Of a stretch of 56,996 nucleotides of DNA, positions 8,505 through 18,200 are shown piece by piece. Source of the DNA: an uncultured Alloprevotella sp. Its GTDB lineage: Bacteria; Bacteroidota; Bacteroidia; Bacteroidales; Bacteroidaceae. The notes beneath the pieces are model-generated. The model did not search any database and was not told the DNA's origin. It saw only the letters and a program-made list of their open reading frames with translations. The position numbers and the translations under genes are program-made. How positions within the stretch are numbered: the stretch's first letter is position 1; each line of letters starts with the position of its first letter. The DNA is taken from NCBI GenBank assembly GCA_944320745.1, contig CALUIN010000038.1, positions 1-56,996 on the forward strand. Reading direction: 5' to 3'.

Positions 8505-9074
8505 TCAGTAGGAATTGCCGTCGCGTATCTCGAACCCGTCGGGATCGAAATCCTCGCTGTCGAAGTTTTCGTCGCCAAAGAAGTTCTCGCCATCAAGGTC
8601 GTCGGCCGGCACGGCGCCCTTCCCGCCCACTGCCGGCGTGGCGGGGGCCGAGAAATCAAGCTGCTGGATCTGCTGCGGCGGGTTGCCGGCTGCGCGTATC
8701 ACTTCCGGCGACGCGAGATGCTCGCCCGGAATGAATTCCTTCACCTCCAGATAGAATACGCGGTCCGAGAAGGGGTCGAAGACGAACTCCAGACGTTGCC
8801 CTTCGTCCTCTATAAAGTCGCTCAACACGGTCTCGGCCATGCAATAGAGGTCCTCGTCCACGTGGCCGTTGTCGCTCATGTCTTCGCGCGTGATTTGTTG
8901 CCCGCGCTCCCACTCCTCGTCGCAGATGTAAAAGGACGTCATCTGATCGTCCGGATACTGGCACGCTTCGAGAATGATGCGGTTCAGGTCGAGGAAGGTG
9001 GCATCGCTGTCGATGCGCAACTCGCGGAGGAAACCGCTCACCTCGTCGGATATGAATTTTATCTTGTAAAGCAT
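8505..9074 (-). CDS. pRiA4b ORF-3-like (IS1096 TnpR-like fold) protein
   Basis: A 189-residue cytoplasmic protein. The N-terminal two thirds (starting MLYKIKFISDEVSGFLREL, with FYICDEEWERGQQIT and LEFVFDPFSDRVFYLEV) match the family annotated as plasmid pRiA4b ORF-3-like or IS1096 passenger protein. This is a small alpha/beta fold widespread in Bacteroidota with no established function. The last 50 residues are an acidic tail rich in Asp, Glu, Phe and Gly. Nothing else here suggests a mobile element, so the family name should not be read as evidence of one. It lies 9 nt behind lpxA and is probably co-transcribed with the lipid A genes. Confidence 0.8.
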   Translation of the reverse strand: MLYKIKFISDEVSGFLRELRIDSDATFLDLNRIILEACQYPDDQMTSFYICDEEWERGQQITREDMSDNGHVDEDLYCMAETVLSDFIEDEGQRLEFVFDPFSDRVFYLEVKEFIPGEHLASPEVIRAAGNPPQQIQQLDFSAPATPAVGGKGAVPADDLDGENFFGDENFDSEDFDPDGFEIRDGNSY

Positions 9075-9083
9075 GTTGTTCGG

Positions 9084-9860
9084 TTATTTGATGATACCGC
9101 GCTTGGAGCTGTGTACGAAATCCAATATGTACTCGATTTCCTTGCTCATGGGGATTTCCCGGCGGATCTCGGCAAAGCACTCCTCACGCAGTTTCCCGCG
9201 CTGATAGAGCAGGCGATACGTGTTGTGGATGTTGTCGATGAGCTCGGGCGAGAATCCGCGTCGCCGCAGACCTACCAGATTGAGCCCGCAATAGGCCACC
9301 GGCTCGCGGGCCGCCATAGTGTAGGGCGGGATGTCCTGCCCCGTGCGGGTGCCGCCGCCCACCATGACGTAGCTACCGATACGGCAGAATTGATGAATCA
9401 ATACGTTGGCACTGATGATGGCAAAGTCGTCCACGACCACCTCACCTGCAATCTTCGTGGAGTTACCGATGACGCAGCCGTTGCCCAGGCAAACGTCGTG
9501 GGCGACATGCATGCCCTCCATCAGCAGATTGTTGTTGCCCACGATGGTACGCCCCTTCGCCGCGGTGCCGCGGTTGATGGTGACATTCTCGCGAATTGTG
9601 TTGTTGTCGCCTACTTCCGCCGTAGTTTCCTCACCGCGAAATTTCAGGTCCTGAGGCACGGCGCCTATCACTGCACCGGGGAAGAGCACGTTGCCCTTTC
9701 CGATTCGCGAGCCGTAGAGCACGGTGACGCTGTTCATCAGGACATTGTTGGAACCGATTACGACGTTCTTGTCAATATAGCAGAAGGGGCCTATCTCGCA
9801 ACCGTCGCCGATGACGGCTTCCGGATGAACGTAGGCTAATGGACTTATGTTGCTGCTCAT
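9084..9860 (-). CDS. lpxA: Acyl-ACP--UDP-N-acetylglucosamine O-acyltransferase
   Basis: First acyltransferase of lipid A synthesis, which adds a 3-hydroxyacyl chain to UDP-GlcNAc. The 258-residue protein is a left-handed beta-helix built of hexapeptide repeats (PEAVIGDGCEIG and many similar), followed by the helical C-terminal domain. MEGMHVAHDV holds His118 and His121, and His121 matches the catalytic His125 of E. coli LpxA. It lies 16 nt downstream of the lpxC-fabZ fusion in the operon. Confidence 0.97.
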   Translation of the reverse strand: MSSNISPLAYVHPEAVIGDGCEIGPFCYIDKNVVIGSNNVLMNSVTVLYGSRIGKGNVLFPGAVIGAVPQDLKFRGEETTAEVGDNNTIRENVTINRGTAAKGRTIVGNNNLLMEGMHVAHDVCLGNGCVIGNSTKIAGEVVVDDFAIISANVLIHQFCRIGSYVMVGGGTRTGQDIPPYTMAAREPVAYCGLNLVGLRRRGFSPELIDNIHNTYRLLYQRGKLREECFAEIRREIPMSKEIEYILDFVHSSKRGIIK

Positions 9861-9876
9861 GATGCTGGGAATCTGA

Positions 9877-11274
9877 CTATTTGTTCTTCACAATTTGTGC
9901 GGTAAACGTGGCTTCGAACGCGACCTTCTCGCCCACGAACGCGAAACCGTGCATGGAGGAGATGCCGTGGCGGATAGGGGCGAGAAGCTCTACCTTGAAG
10001 ATCAGCGTGTCCCCGGGAACGACCTTGCGGCGGAACTTCACGTCGTCGATGCGCAGGAAGTACGTGCTCCAACGCTCGGGCTCCTCCACGGAGTTGAGCA
10101 CCAGAAGGCCGCCGGCCTGGGCCATCGCCTCTATCTGAAGTACGCCGGGCATGACGGGCTCCTGCGGGAAGTGTCCTTGGAAGAACTCCTCGTTGGCCGT
10201 AACGTTCTTAATGGCCACGATATAGTTGGAACCGGTCTCCACGACCTTGTCCACCAACTGCATGGGGTAGCGGTGAGGCAGCAGTTCCCGGATGCGGTTC
10301 ACGTCCATCAAGGGCGGCTCGTTCGGGTCGTAGCTCGGCGCCTGTATCTCGTGCTGCCGGATTTCGCGCCGCATCTGGCGGGCGAACTTATTATTAATGG
10401 TATGCCCCGGCCGCGTGGCGATGATGCGTCCCTTGATAGGCCGGCCGATGAGCGCCATGTCGCCGATGATGTCGAGCAGCTTGTGGCGGGCCGGCTCGTT
10501 GCGCCAGAAAAGGGGCTGATCGTTCAGGTAGCCCAGCTTCGTGGCGTCCTTGTGCTCCACGCCCATGTAGTCCGCCAGCTTGTCCAGGTTTTCCTGCGGA
10601 ATCTGCCGTTCGTAAATCACGATGGCGTTGTCCAGATCGCCGCCGCGTATCAGTCCGGCCTTGAGCAACTGTTCTATCTCGCGGACGAATACGAACGTGC
10701 GCGCCGAGGCTATCTCGTCGGCGAAGTCGTCCATATTGTCCAGTGTGGCGAACTGACTGCTGAGGAACTCAGAGTCAAAGGAAATCATTGCCGTGATGGA
10801 GAACTGCTCGTCGGGAAGTATGAGGATAGACGAGCCCGTATTCTCATCGCGGAACTCGATTTTCTTCTTGATGACGTAGAAATCCTTCGGCGCGTTCTGT
10901 TCCTCAATGCCTACGCGCCGGATGTTTTCCACGTAGAGTTTGGAACTGCCGTCGAGAATGGGGAACTCGGGACCGTTCACCTGGATAAGGCAATTGTCGA
11001 TGCCCATCGCATAGAGCGCAGCCATGCCGTGCTCGATGGTGCTGCAACGCGCCTCGCCCTTCGCCACGACCGTACCCCGCGAGGTGTCGACCACGTTCTC
11101 AGCAATAGCCTCTATAACGGGCTGATCGGGCAAGTCGATGCGCTGAATCTTATAACCGTGGTTTTCGGGAGCGGGGTTAAAGGTCACCGTCAAGTTGAGC
11201 CCCGTATGTAGTCCTTTGCCAAACAATGAGAAGCTACCTCCCAGGGTTTTCTGCTTGGACATATTGTTTTCCAT
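9877..11274 (-). CDS. lpxC: Fusion of UDP-3-O-acyl-GlcNAc deacetylase and 3-hydroxyacyl-ACP dehydratase
   Basis: A 465-residue two-domain enzyme. Residues 1-310 are LpxC, the zinc deacetylase that commits sugar to lipid A: STIEHGMAALYAMG with zinc ligand His82, ARHKLLDIIGD with His264 and Asp268, and PGHTINN with catalytic His291. Residues 322-465 are FabZ, the dehydratase of fatty-acid elongation: LLPHRYPMQLVD and GHFPQEPVMPGVLQIEAMAQ, with active-site His369 and Glu382. The fusion is a known Bacteroidota feature and ties lipid A commitment to acyl-chain supply. Both active sites look intact. The ATG directly abuts the lpxD stop codon. Confidence 0.97.
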   Translation of the reverse strand: MENNMSKQKTLGGSFSLFGKGLHTGLNLTVTFNPAPENHGYKIQRIDLPDQPVIEAIAENVVDTSRGTVVAKGEARCSTIEHGMAALYAMGIDNCLIQVNGPEFPILDGSSKLYVENIRRVGIEEQNAPKDFYVIKKKIEFRDENTGSSILILPDEQFSITAMISFDSEFLSSQFATLDNMDDFADEIASARTFVFVREIEQLLKAGLIRGGDLDNAIVIYERQIPQENLDKLADYMGVEHKDATKLGYLNDQPLFWRNEPARHKLLDIIGDMALIGRPIKGRIIATRPGHTINNKFARQMRREIRQHEIQAPSYDPNEPPLMDVNRIRELLPHRYPMQLVDKVVETGSNYIVAIKNVTANEEFFQGHFPQEPVMPGVLQIEAMAQAGGLLVLNSVEEPERWSTYFLRIDDVKFRRKVVPGDTLIFKVELLAPIRHGISSMHGFAFVGEKVAFEATFTAQIVKNK

Positions 11275-12318
11275 TTATTGATTTAGTCTGTTACGTAATT
11301 CCTCCAGCTCCTCCTTCATGCGCTGGTAGTCTGCATACATTTCGGGCAAATACTTGAACACGACGCTGGCCCGCGCGAACTGCTTCGCGTCAATGGCGGG
11401 CGACCCCTGCACTGTGACGTTACCCTTGCGCAGGCTGCCGGCTATGCCTGCCTGCGCCCCGCAACGGGTGCGGTCGCCTATAACGGCATGGCCGGCAATG
11501 CCAACCTGGCCGCCAAACATGCACCACTGTCCGATCTTGGTGGAACCGGCCACGCCCACCTGTGCGGACATCACCGTGTGGGCACCTACGTCGCAGTTGT
11601 GTGCCACCTGCACCAGGTTGTCCAGCTTCACGCCGCGGCGCACGTAGGTGGACCCCATCGTGGAGCGGTCCACGCAGGTGTTTGCGCCGACCTCGATGTC
11701 GTCCTCCAGCGTCACGATACCGATCTGCGGTATCTTCTCATACCCCTGCGCGCCGGGGGCGAAGCCGAAGCCGTCCGCACCGATGACGCAGCCGCTATGG
11801 AGCACCACCCGGTTGCCGATGACGCAGTCGTGATAGACGGACACGCCGGGATAGAAGAGGCAATCCTCTCCCACCCGCGCGCGCTCTTCAATAACCACAT
11901 GGGGATATATCTGCGTGCCGCGGCCCACCCGCACGCCGTCTCCGATGTAGGCGAATGCACCTACGTAGCAGTCCTCGCCGACTTCGGCCGTCGGCGAGAC
12001 AAACGCCAAGGGGTGAATCCCCTTACGCTTGGCCTGGGTGCTCTCATAGAACTCCAGCAGACGGGCCACGGCCTCATAAGCGTCGGCCACACGGATCAGC
12101 GTGGCCGCGACGGGGCGGGCGGGGCGGAAGTCTTTGTTGACAAGCACAATGGACGACTGAGTGCCATATATATAGTGTTCGTAATGCGGATTGGCCAGAA
12201 AAGATATAGCCCCTGCCACGCCTTCCTCGATTTTCGCAAAAGTGCTGACCGAGACGTCCGGATTGCCTTCTATCTCACCCTGTAACAAGTCCGCAATCTG
12301 TCTTGCCGTAAATTTCAT
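11275..12318 (-). CDS. lpxD: UDP-3-O-(3-hydroxyacyl)glucosamine N-acyltransferase
   Basis: Third enzyme of lipid A synthesis; it adds the N-linked 3-hydroxyacyl chain. The 347-residue protein has an N-terminal uridine-binding domain (about 1-100), a left-handed beta-helix of hexapeptide repeats (101-310), and a C-terminal helix ending in a Leu/Glu-rich coil. His240 in [10 protein letters not shown] matches the catalytic His239 of E. coli. It is first in the operon lpxD-lpxC/fabZ-lpxA and touches lpxC without a gap. No good -7 box was found upstream. Confidence 0.96.
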   Translation of the reverse strand: MKFTARQIADLLQGEIEGNPDVSVSTFAKIEEGVAGAISFLANPHYEHYIYGTQSSIVLVNKDFRPARPVAATLIRVADAYEAVARLLEFYESTQAKRKGIHPLAFVSPTAEVGEDCYVGAFAYIGDGVRVGRGTQIYPHVVIEERARVGEDCLFYPGVSVYHDCVIGNRVVLHSGCVIGADGFGFAPGAQGYEKIPQIGIVTLEDDIEVGANTCVDRSTMGSTYVRRGVKLDNLVQVAHNCDVGAHTVMSAQVGVAGSTKIGQWCMFGGQVGIAGHAVIGDRTRCGAQAGIAGSLRKGNVTVQGSPAIDAKQFARASVVFKYLPEMYADYQRMKEELEELRNRLNQ

Positions 12319-12969
12319 GATTTTGTGTTACTCTTTTGTTTGGCAAATATCGTAAAAATATACGAATTGGCCGCGGCGCGAGAAACAAATTTCGTTTCCG
12401 CCGCTTTCTTTCCTGACCACGCCGGGATTTTTGGGCGTACCAGCATACATTTGTCAGCAGAAGTTTCCCGCCTGAGGCCGGATCAATGCGCCCTGGCAGA
12501 ATGCCGGGGCAACCTGCGGCAGCGACGCACGGTTACGCCACTGACACGCCCGGCCAGGCTCCGGCGTGACGCGCCTTAGCCCGGAAAATACGCGCCTTAG
12601 CCCCGTAAAAACTGGAATAGGCCCCATGAACGACGCGGTGCGCGGCCGCGCGTCGTTGTCTGAACGTATGCCCCGATGCCGCAGATTACTGGGGCAAAGG
12701 CAGGACCGGGGCAAGCTCAATCGCCAGTGAGGCGGACGAGCAGGAGGCAAATCCGTTCAGCGCATGGACAAAACGCGGATTCGGTAGCGAAGCCCGTACC
12801 ACACGAGGTGCGACACTCTCGCGGCGGTTGTTGCCGTGTCCGGTCCGCAAACCCCGCCGCCTGCCGCGAAGGACATGCGCCTGATTCCGGTTTGAGCGCA
12901 AAGTCCCGACCGAAAAATGAATAGAAAAACACGGCTCTTTACCGTCAGCTGAAAAAGGCATGTACATAT
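12319..12969. other. Long gene-free stretch upstream of lpxD
   Basis: About 650 nt between two minus-strand units. It should hold the lpxD promoter near 12330-12380. Farther out it holds three 21-nt repeat units (12572-12634) and a 9-bp stem-loop (12629-12637 with 12649-12657) without a T-run. The short frames here resemble no protein, and codon use does not favour any of them. Confidence 0.6.
12572..12634. repeat. Three units of the 21-nt repeat family
   Basis: Units start at 12572, 12593 and 12614. The cores are CGCCTTAGCCCGGA, CGCCTTAGCCCCGT and the degenerate GGAATAGGCCCCAT. The period is exactly 21 nt and the linkers are A-rich in the first two units. Confidence 0.8.
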
Positions 12970-13003
12970 AAAAAGGGGGAGAAACCCTTTGGACTTCTCC
13001 CCC
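12970..13003 (-). terminator. Terminator of the fasciclin/SusCD operon
   Basis: GGGGGAGAA at 12975-12983 pairs with 12995-13003. On the minus strand it is followed by TTTTT (complement of 12970-12974). It lies 18 nt behind the stop codon of the last gene of the eight-gene operon. Confidence 0.85.
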
Positions 13004-13021
13004 AGTGCGTCAAATCGAGAA

Positions 13022-15193
13022 TCAATATTCAGGATTCTTCAGATACCAGTTATCAATGTTAAGCAACTTGTTGTAGAGCGCGCTGTTGTAGATGTTGGGC
13101 TGCTCGTACGGCTTCAGGTTTTCCGAACGGCGGGCAATCATCCACGCGAACCACTGCGTGCCATAGTTGGCAGGCAACTCACCCCAGTTGTCGTTGTTCT
13201 TGTGACGGGCCATGCGCAACAGGTCGAAGTAGCGGAAGCCTTCGAAAGCCGTCTCCAAGGCCATTTCGTCGGCGATCAAAGTCTCAACGGCGTTGATCTG
13301 CAGACCAATATCCTCGGGCATCTTCGGTTCGTCAGCATCTTCAATGGGCCAGCCTTCGTGCGGATCATCGCTCTCGCCTTCTCCGCCTTCACCGGTCTCG
13401 CCTTCCTCTCCTTCAGCCAGGAGCTTTTTAGCATAGGCCTGTACAGTCTGGAGATTGCCGGAACGCTGAGCTTCGTCAAGCATACGCTGCGCTACCAGCG
13501 GCTCATAGTCATAGAGCGTGTCGTAGTCAGACGTTGTGCCACAGCCACCCTCGTGGATACCCATGTTCACCCAATACGTCTGGCTGAAGTCAAGGAATTC
13601 GGGATGACGCTCGGCACGACGTAGTTCGTCAACGTCAATGTAGTTGCAGCCATCGGCAACGGGCACCGTGTAGGGCACGATCTTACCCGTCTGGGTCTCC
13701 TCGTTCCAAACGATGGAATCGTTACGCACCTCGGGCATTTCCTCGTAGTTAAGACCATTGCGAAGGATGGCGAACGCATGTCGGGGATAGCCGGCACGGT
13801 TGATGGCCTCGGCAAAACGCAGCATCACCTGACGCAGACGGTAAACGGGGATCACGTAGCTGAACGAGAAACTGTTCTCGCTGACAGCATAGTTCGTGGA
13901 ACGCATGGAGGGGGTGGCAAACTTGGATACGAAGTACAGACGGCCCAGGTCCGTGTTGACTTCGTTGACGGAACCGCTCAAACGGCCGTCGCCGACATTC
14001 TCCAGATATTCTACGCCCGTAATCTGGCCTTGATCGCCATACTCGGGATCCTGCTGCAGCTGCGCGTTGCTCAGGTTGAGATACTTCTGGGAAGGACCGA
14101 TCTGGCGGTTGCGGTAGTTGGCCGTCACGGAGATCTGTCCGGTCGTGGTTGCGGTCTCGTTACCCTCGTCGTCAGTGCTACCCGTAGTGGAACTCGTCGA
14201 GGAGGGATCAAAGCCGTAAGTCTGCTGTATGCGTGTCAGCACCTGTCCGAAGCTGGAGTTTGCAGCAGAGGGGATGATCGTGATGTTCTCATTGTCGGAC
14301 GTCTGCCCGATGAAAGAACCTGCCCAGGAGGAAGCGCTGGTAGAATACGTTTCCTGACCGCCGGACATGCCGCTACGACTGAGGCTACGCATGTTCTCGC
14401 TGATACCCGAACCGCGATCCTCACATAGATCGTTGATATAAGTGTAGTAATAGGTGGCTGCACGCTCGTAGTCGGAGAGCGAGGCACCACGCAGCAGGTA
14501 GAGGTCACCCAGGACGAGGTCGCCAGGGAACGTCATGCGGCGCTGCGGGATCGACATGGAACCGTTGTTCATGCTGCCGTAGTCGGGCAGACCGTACAGT
14601 TTCTCGTAATTGTAGGCTTGCATCAACTCGTCGCCGAGCAGATCAAGGAGATTGTCGGGCGTAGCCCATGCCTCAGGATTGGTCTCCCATCCGGTGTTGG
14701 CATTGTCCACCGGCTGCGTGATAAAGGGAACGCGGCCATAGTTCTGGACCAGCTGCATGTAGGTCCATGCGCGGACCATCTCAACCTGGGCGAACTCACG
14801 GCGCATGTAATAGTTGTTGTTCTTGAGCGCCATCGTGTCCACACGGGCCAGGTAGAAATTGCACTGGTTGATGACCTTGTAGTAAGCCGCACGGTTGAGC
14901 AGACCGTTCTCGCCATCGTCCACCTGGACGAAGTTGGAAATGTCGGCTACCGTGTCGCTGACGTACATGGTCGTGTCGGCCAAGTCGCCGCGAAGGTCAC
15001 CCAGCAGGACGTTGTTCTCAATCATATCCTGAACATTACCCAGGATACCCAAATAGAAATTCACCGTATCGGTCCCATTGAAGTTCTCGACATAACGGTC
15101 CAAGTCGGGCGTCAGCATGTCCTCGCAAGAGGTGGTCGTGATGCCCAACCCCAAAAGGCCGATAAACAGACTTACTATCGATTTATTTTTCAT
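13022..15193 (-). CDS. SusD/RagB-type outer-membrane lipoprotein (second pair)
   Basis: A 723-residue substrate-binding lipoprotein that caps the SusC barrel encoded just upstream. The signal peptide ends in a lipobox with Cys23 (TTTSCEDM). Acidic residues directly after the cysteine agree with the surface-export signal of Bacteroidota lipoproteins. SusD-like alpha-helical repeats are visible (MVRAWTYMQLVQNYGRVPF, and AFEGFRYFDLLRMARHK near the C-terminus). It is longer than usual (500-650) because of two low-complexity inserts: a Ser/Thr-rich one around residues 324-347 and a Glu/Gly-rich one around 590-605. It is the last gene of the operon, 95 nt behind its SusC; the gap holds a stem-loop. 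The substrate is unknown. Confidence 0.9.
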   Translation of the reverse strand: MKNKSIVSLFIGLLGLGITTTSCEDMLTPDLDRYVENFNGTDTVNFYLGILGNVQDMIENNVLLGDLRGDLADTTMYVSDTVADISNFVQVDDGENGLLNRAAYYKVINQCNFYLARVDTMALKNNNYYMRREFAQVEMVRAWTYMQLVQNYGRVPFITQPVDNANTGWETNPEAWATPDNLLDLLGDELMQAYNYEKLYGLPDYGSMNNGSMSIPQRRMTFPGDLVLGDLYLLRGASLSDYERAATYYYTYINDLCEDRGSGISENMRSLSRSGMSGGQETYSTSASSWAGSFIGQTSDNENITIIPSAANSSFGQVLTRIQQTYGFDPSSTSSTTGSTDDEGNETATTTGQISVTANYRNRQIGPSQKYLNLSNAQLQQDPEYGDQGQITGVEYLENVGDGRLSGSVNEVNTDLGRLYFVSKFATPSMRSTNYAVSENSFSFSYVIPVYRLRQVMLRFAEAINRAGYPRHAFAILRNGLNYEEMPEVRNDSIVWNEETQTGKIVPYTVPVADGCNYIDVDELRRAERHPEFLDFSQTYWVNMGIHEGGCGTTSDYDTLYDYEPLVAQRMLDEAQRSGNLQTVQAYAKKLLAEGEEGETGEGGEGESDDPHEGWPIEDADEPKMPEDIGLQINAVETLIADEMALETAFEGFRYFDLLRMARHKNNDNWGELPANYGTQWFAWMIARRSENLKPYEQPNIYNSALYNKLLNIDNWYLKNPEY

Positions 15194-15231
15194 TGTCGTA
15201 TGTGTTACCTTATGGATGAAAGCAAACGGGC

Positions 15232-15266
15232 GGGCGGGTTCTCCGCTGAACGGGGCTGCCCCGCCC
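15232..15266 (-). other. Stem-loop between susC and susD of the second pair
   Basis: GGGCGGG at 15232-15238 pairs with 15260-15266, and a smaller hairpin (GGGGC with GCCCC) lies inside. No T-run follows. The 95-nt gap is the widest in the operon, so the structure may set the SusC:SusD ratio or protect mRNA ends; this is inference. Confidence 0.45.
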
Positions 15267-15288
15267 TCCGTTCGTCTGATTCGCAGTT

Positions 15289-18200
15289 TTACAAATTAAT
15301 CGTTACACCCAGGTTGAAGTTACGGTTCTGCGGGAGCATACCGGTATCAATGCCTTGGTAGAGAACGCCGGTGCCGCAGGAAACTTCAGGATCCTGACCC
15401 AGATACTTCGTTACGGTAAACACGTTGTTTGCTTCACCCCATACGGAGAGACCTTGCAGCCAGCTGAGGGTCAAAGGAATCTTGTAGGTGAGGCGCACCT
15501 TCTTGAGCTTCAGATAAGATCCGTCCTCAATCCAGCGGTCAGAGAAGCGCTCGTTGTTCACCCAAGCATCGTTGTCGGAAGCCATTGCACGCGGAATATC
15601 CGTCACCTGACCATTGTAACGCCACCGGTTTACGACAGCCGTAGTCTGGTTGTATATATTGTTGACACCCTCAAGCTGGGAACGCTGGTAGTTAAACACA
15701 TCATTACCCAAAGAGTACTTGAAGTTGACGTCGAGCGTGAGGTTCTTCCAAGTCAGGCTGGTATAGAAGTTACCGAAGATGTCGGGATTCGGGTCGCCGA
15801 TCTGTACCATGTCGGCCTCGGAAATCCAGCCGTCACCGTTCTGGTCGACGAAGTGAACGTCGCCGGCCATGAAGTTGCGGTAAGGATTCTGCGAGAGGCC
15901 CGTCGGGTAGCGCAGGTAACCGTACTTGCCGGCCGTAGAGGCTTCCGCATCGCTGGCGAAGACACCGGCCGTCTGATAGCCATAGAACACGCCTACAGGG
16001 CGGCCGACGGCGGTCAGGATGTTGTCCTGTCCGTAGATGGAGGAAGTGTATCCGTGCATAGTGGTGCGCGTGCCCGCTATCTCGCGGCCGTGCTCATCGA
16101 GCTGATAGCTTTCGATGTAGTTCAGGTCGGACTCGGGCAGGTCCGTCATCTCGTTCTTGTAGTGGCCGATAGTCAAGCCGCCCTCCCACTTCCAGTTGCG
16201 CGTGTTGAGGAATACGGCATGTGCGCTGAAGTCGATACCGGTGTTCTTCAAGGCACCGTCATTGGTCCACATGAAGGAAAGACCGGTAATGTCGCTGACT
16301 GCCTGACGGGTCAAGAGGTTGGTCGTCTTGGACCAGTAGTAATTCAAGCCCAAGGCCAGGCGGTTGTTGAACAGGCTGGTCTGCACGCCTACGTTCACGC
16401 GGTGGTTGGTCTCCCACTGAATCTTAGGATTCTGGATGTTGGAGAGGAAGAGACCCGTCGCGTTGTCGAGGAACTTGCCGTTCTCGAAGTAGGTACGCAC
16501 GGCATAGTAGTCCACGTTGTCGTTACCGCTCTCCTCGTAACCGGCAGAGAGTTTCAGGTAGTTGACGAAGGGCACATCGAACCAGGACTCAGAGGACATG
16601 AGCCAAGCTGCCTGCACAGAGGGGAAGAGACCCCACTTCACACCGAAGAGCTTGATGCCCTCGTCCGTCTCCGTACCGAAACGGGAAGAGGCCTCAGCCG
16701 TCACGCCGGCATTGAGGAAGTACTTGTTCATGTAGTTGTAGTCGGCATTGAAATAGTATGCCAGATTCATCCACTTGTCGCTCGTACCGCCGTAGTCCTT
16801 ATACTGGAGGCTCATCGTGATATTAGGCATCTTATCGTTGTCGTTGTTGTAGCCCGTGATGTAGCTGTCGCCATACGAATAAGAAGCCAGACGGAAACCG
16901 CCGATGAGGTTGATGAAGTGGCCGGCGTACTGACGCTTCCAGTCCACACGGAAATCGTTGAAGAGCGTGGTTTCCTTATTGAACTGTGTCTGCACAACGC
17001 TGCGCACATCGCCCAGGCCTTCTACGGGTTTGGCAGGAGTACCGTCGTTCGGCAGATAGTACTTCTCGTTGTTGCGGTTCAGGATATAGCTGAAGCGGTT
17101 GGAGATCGTGAGGTAGCGGTTGATCTGGTACTTGGGCATTACGTTGATCGCAAACTGCGTCTGCTCCTGGAAGTTCTTGTTGTCTCCCTGACCGTTGGAC
17201 AGGATCCAGAACGGGTTGACCAGACCTGCATAGCCGAAGGACTCAGCGAACCGATAGGGGTTGTTGGCATCCGTATAGTTCTTTCCGGAATAAACCTTGT
17301 CGGTATGTCCCAGGTAAAGACCATTGTCGTAAATCACGTAGTGAGAATACGGGCTGATGAACGGAGCCTGAATGAGTCCCAACACGTTAGGCGAAGAGAT
17401 ATTCCGCGTGGTATAGTCGGCTGCCCAGCCGTTGTCACGGAGATTGTAGGCATTGCGGGAGTACGAAATGTCCATCGCCGTGGTAAGATTCTTGAACAGG
17501 ACAATGTCCGTGTTGAATCGGATGTTCAGGCGATTAAAGTCGTTCTGCTCAGCCGTAGCATCTGCCTGAGAGTATCCCAGCGAAAGGTTGTACATGGCAA
17601 CATCGTCACCACCTTCTACGCTAACTTTATAGTTCTGCGTGAAGGCATCACGATAGAGGTCCTTCTGCCAGTCCGTATTATTGTGGTAAACCGGATAGAA
17701 GAAGTAGTTGGGATCCTCGTTCATGAAGGGCGGCACAGTCGTATTGTTCTTAAAATAGTCCTGAGCGGCCTGCGTCGTGCCAAGGAAGTCTGTCACGTAG
17801 TTACGGTACTGCGAGGCATTCATGACCTTGAGCAGCTCGGGCGACTGCTCGAAACCGCCGAAGGCGCGAATGTTAATGCGCGTCACCATACTCTTACCAC
17901 GCTTCGTGTTGATAAGGATCACACCGTTACCGCCACGCGCGCCATAGAGGGCCGTTCCGTTCGTCAGCACCTGTACACTCTCAATGTCCTCCGTATCAAT
18001 GATATTGAATACATTGGTAAAGAAACCGTCGTGAAGCGTCGTGCGGTCATACTGCATATCCCAGACAACTCCGTCGACTACGACCAGCGGCTGCGCATTG
18101 ATGTTCAGGGAGTTCATACCGTTGATGAACATGGCTGCGCCTTGTGCGGGGAGACCGCCGCGGGAGATGGTGCGGACAGAGGAGTTAAGCTGATTCTCCA

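Noticed and set aside
8505-9074. Remnant of an IS1096-type transposon
   Set aside because: The family name comes from a passenger gene, but there is no transposase, inverted terminal repeat or target duplication, and the gene is embedded in the lpx operon.
12319-12969. tRNA or small RNA gene in the long gap
   Set aside because: No cloverleaf, T-loop consensus or promoter-terminator pair was found. The same search by eye in the other gaps was also negative, but a covariance-model scan would be decisive.
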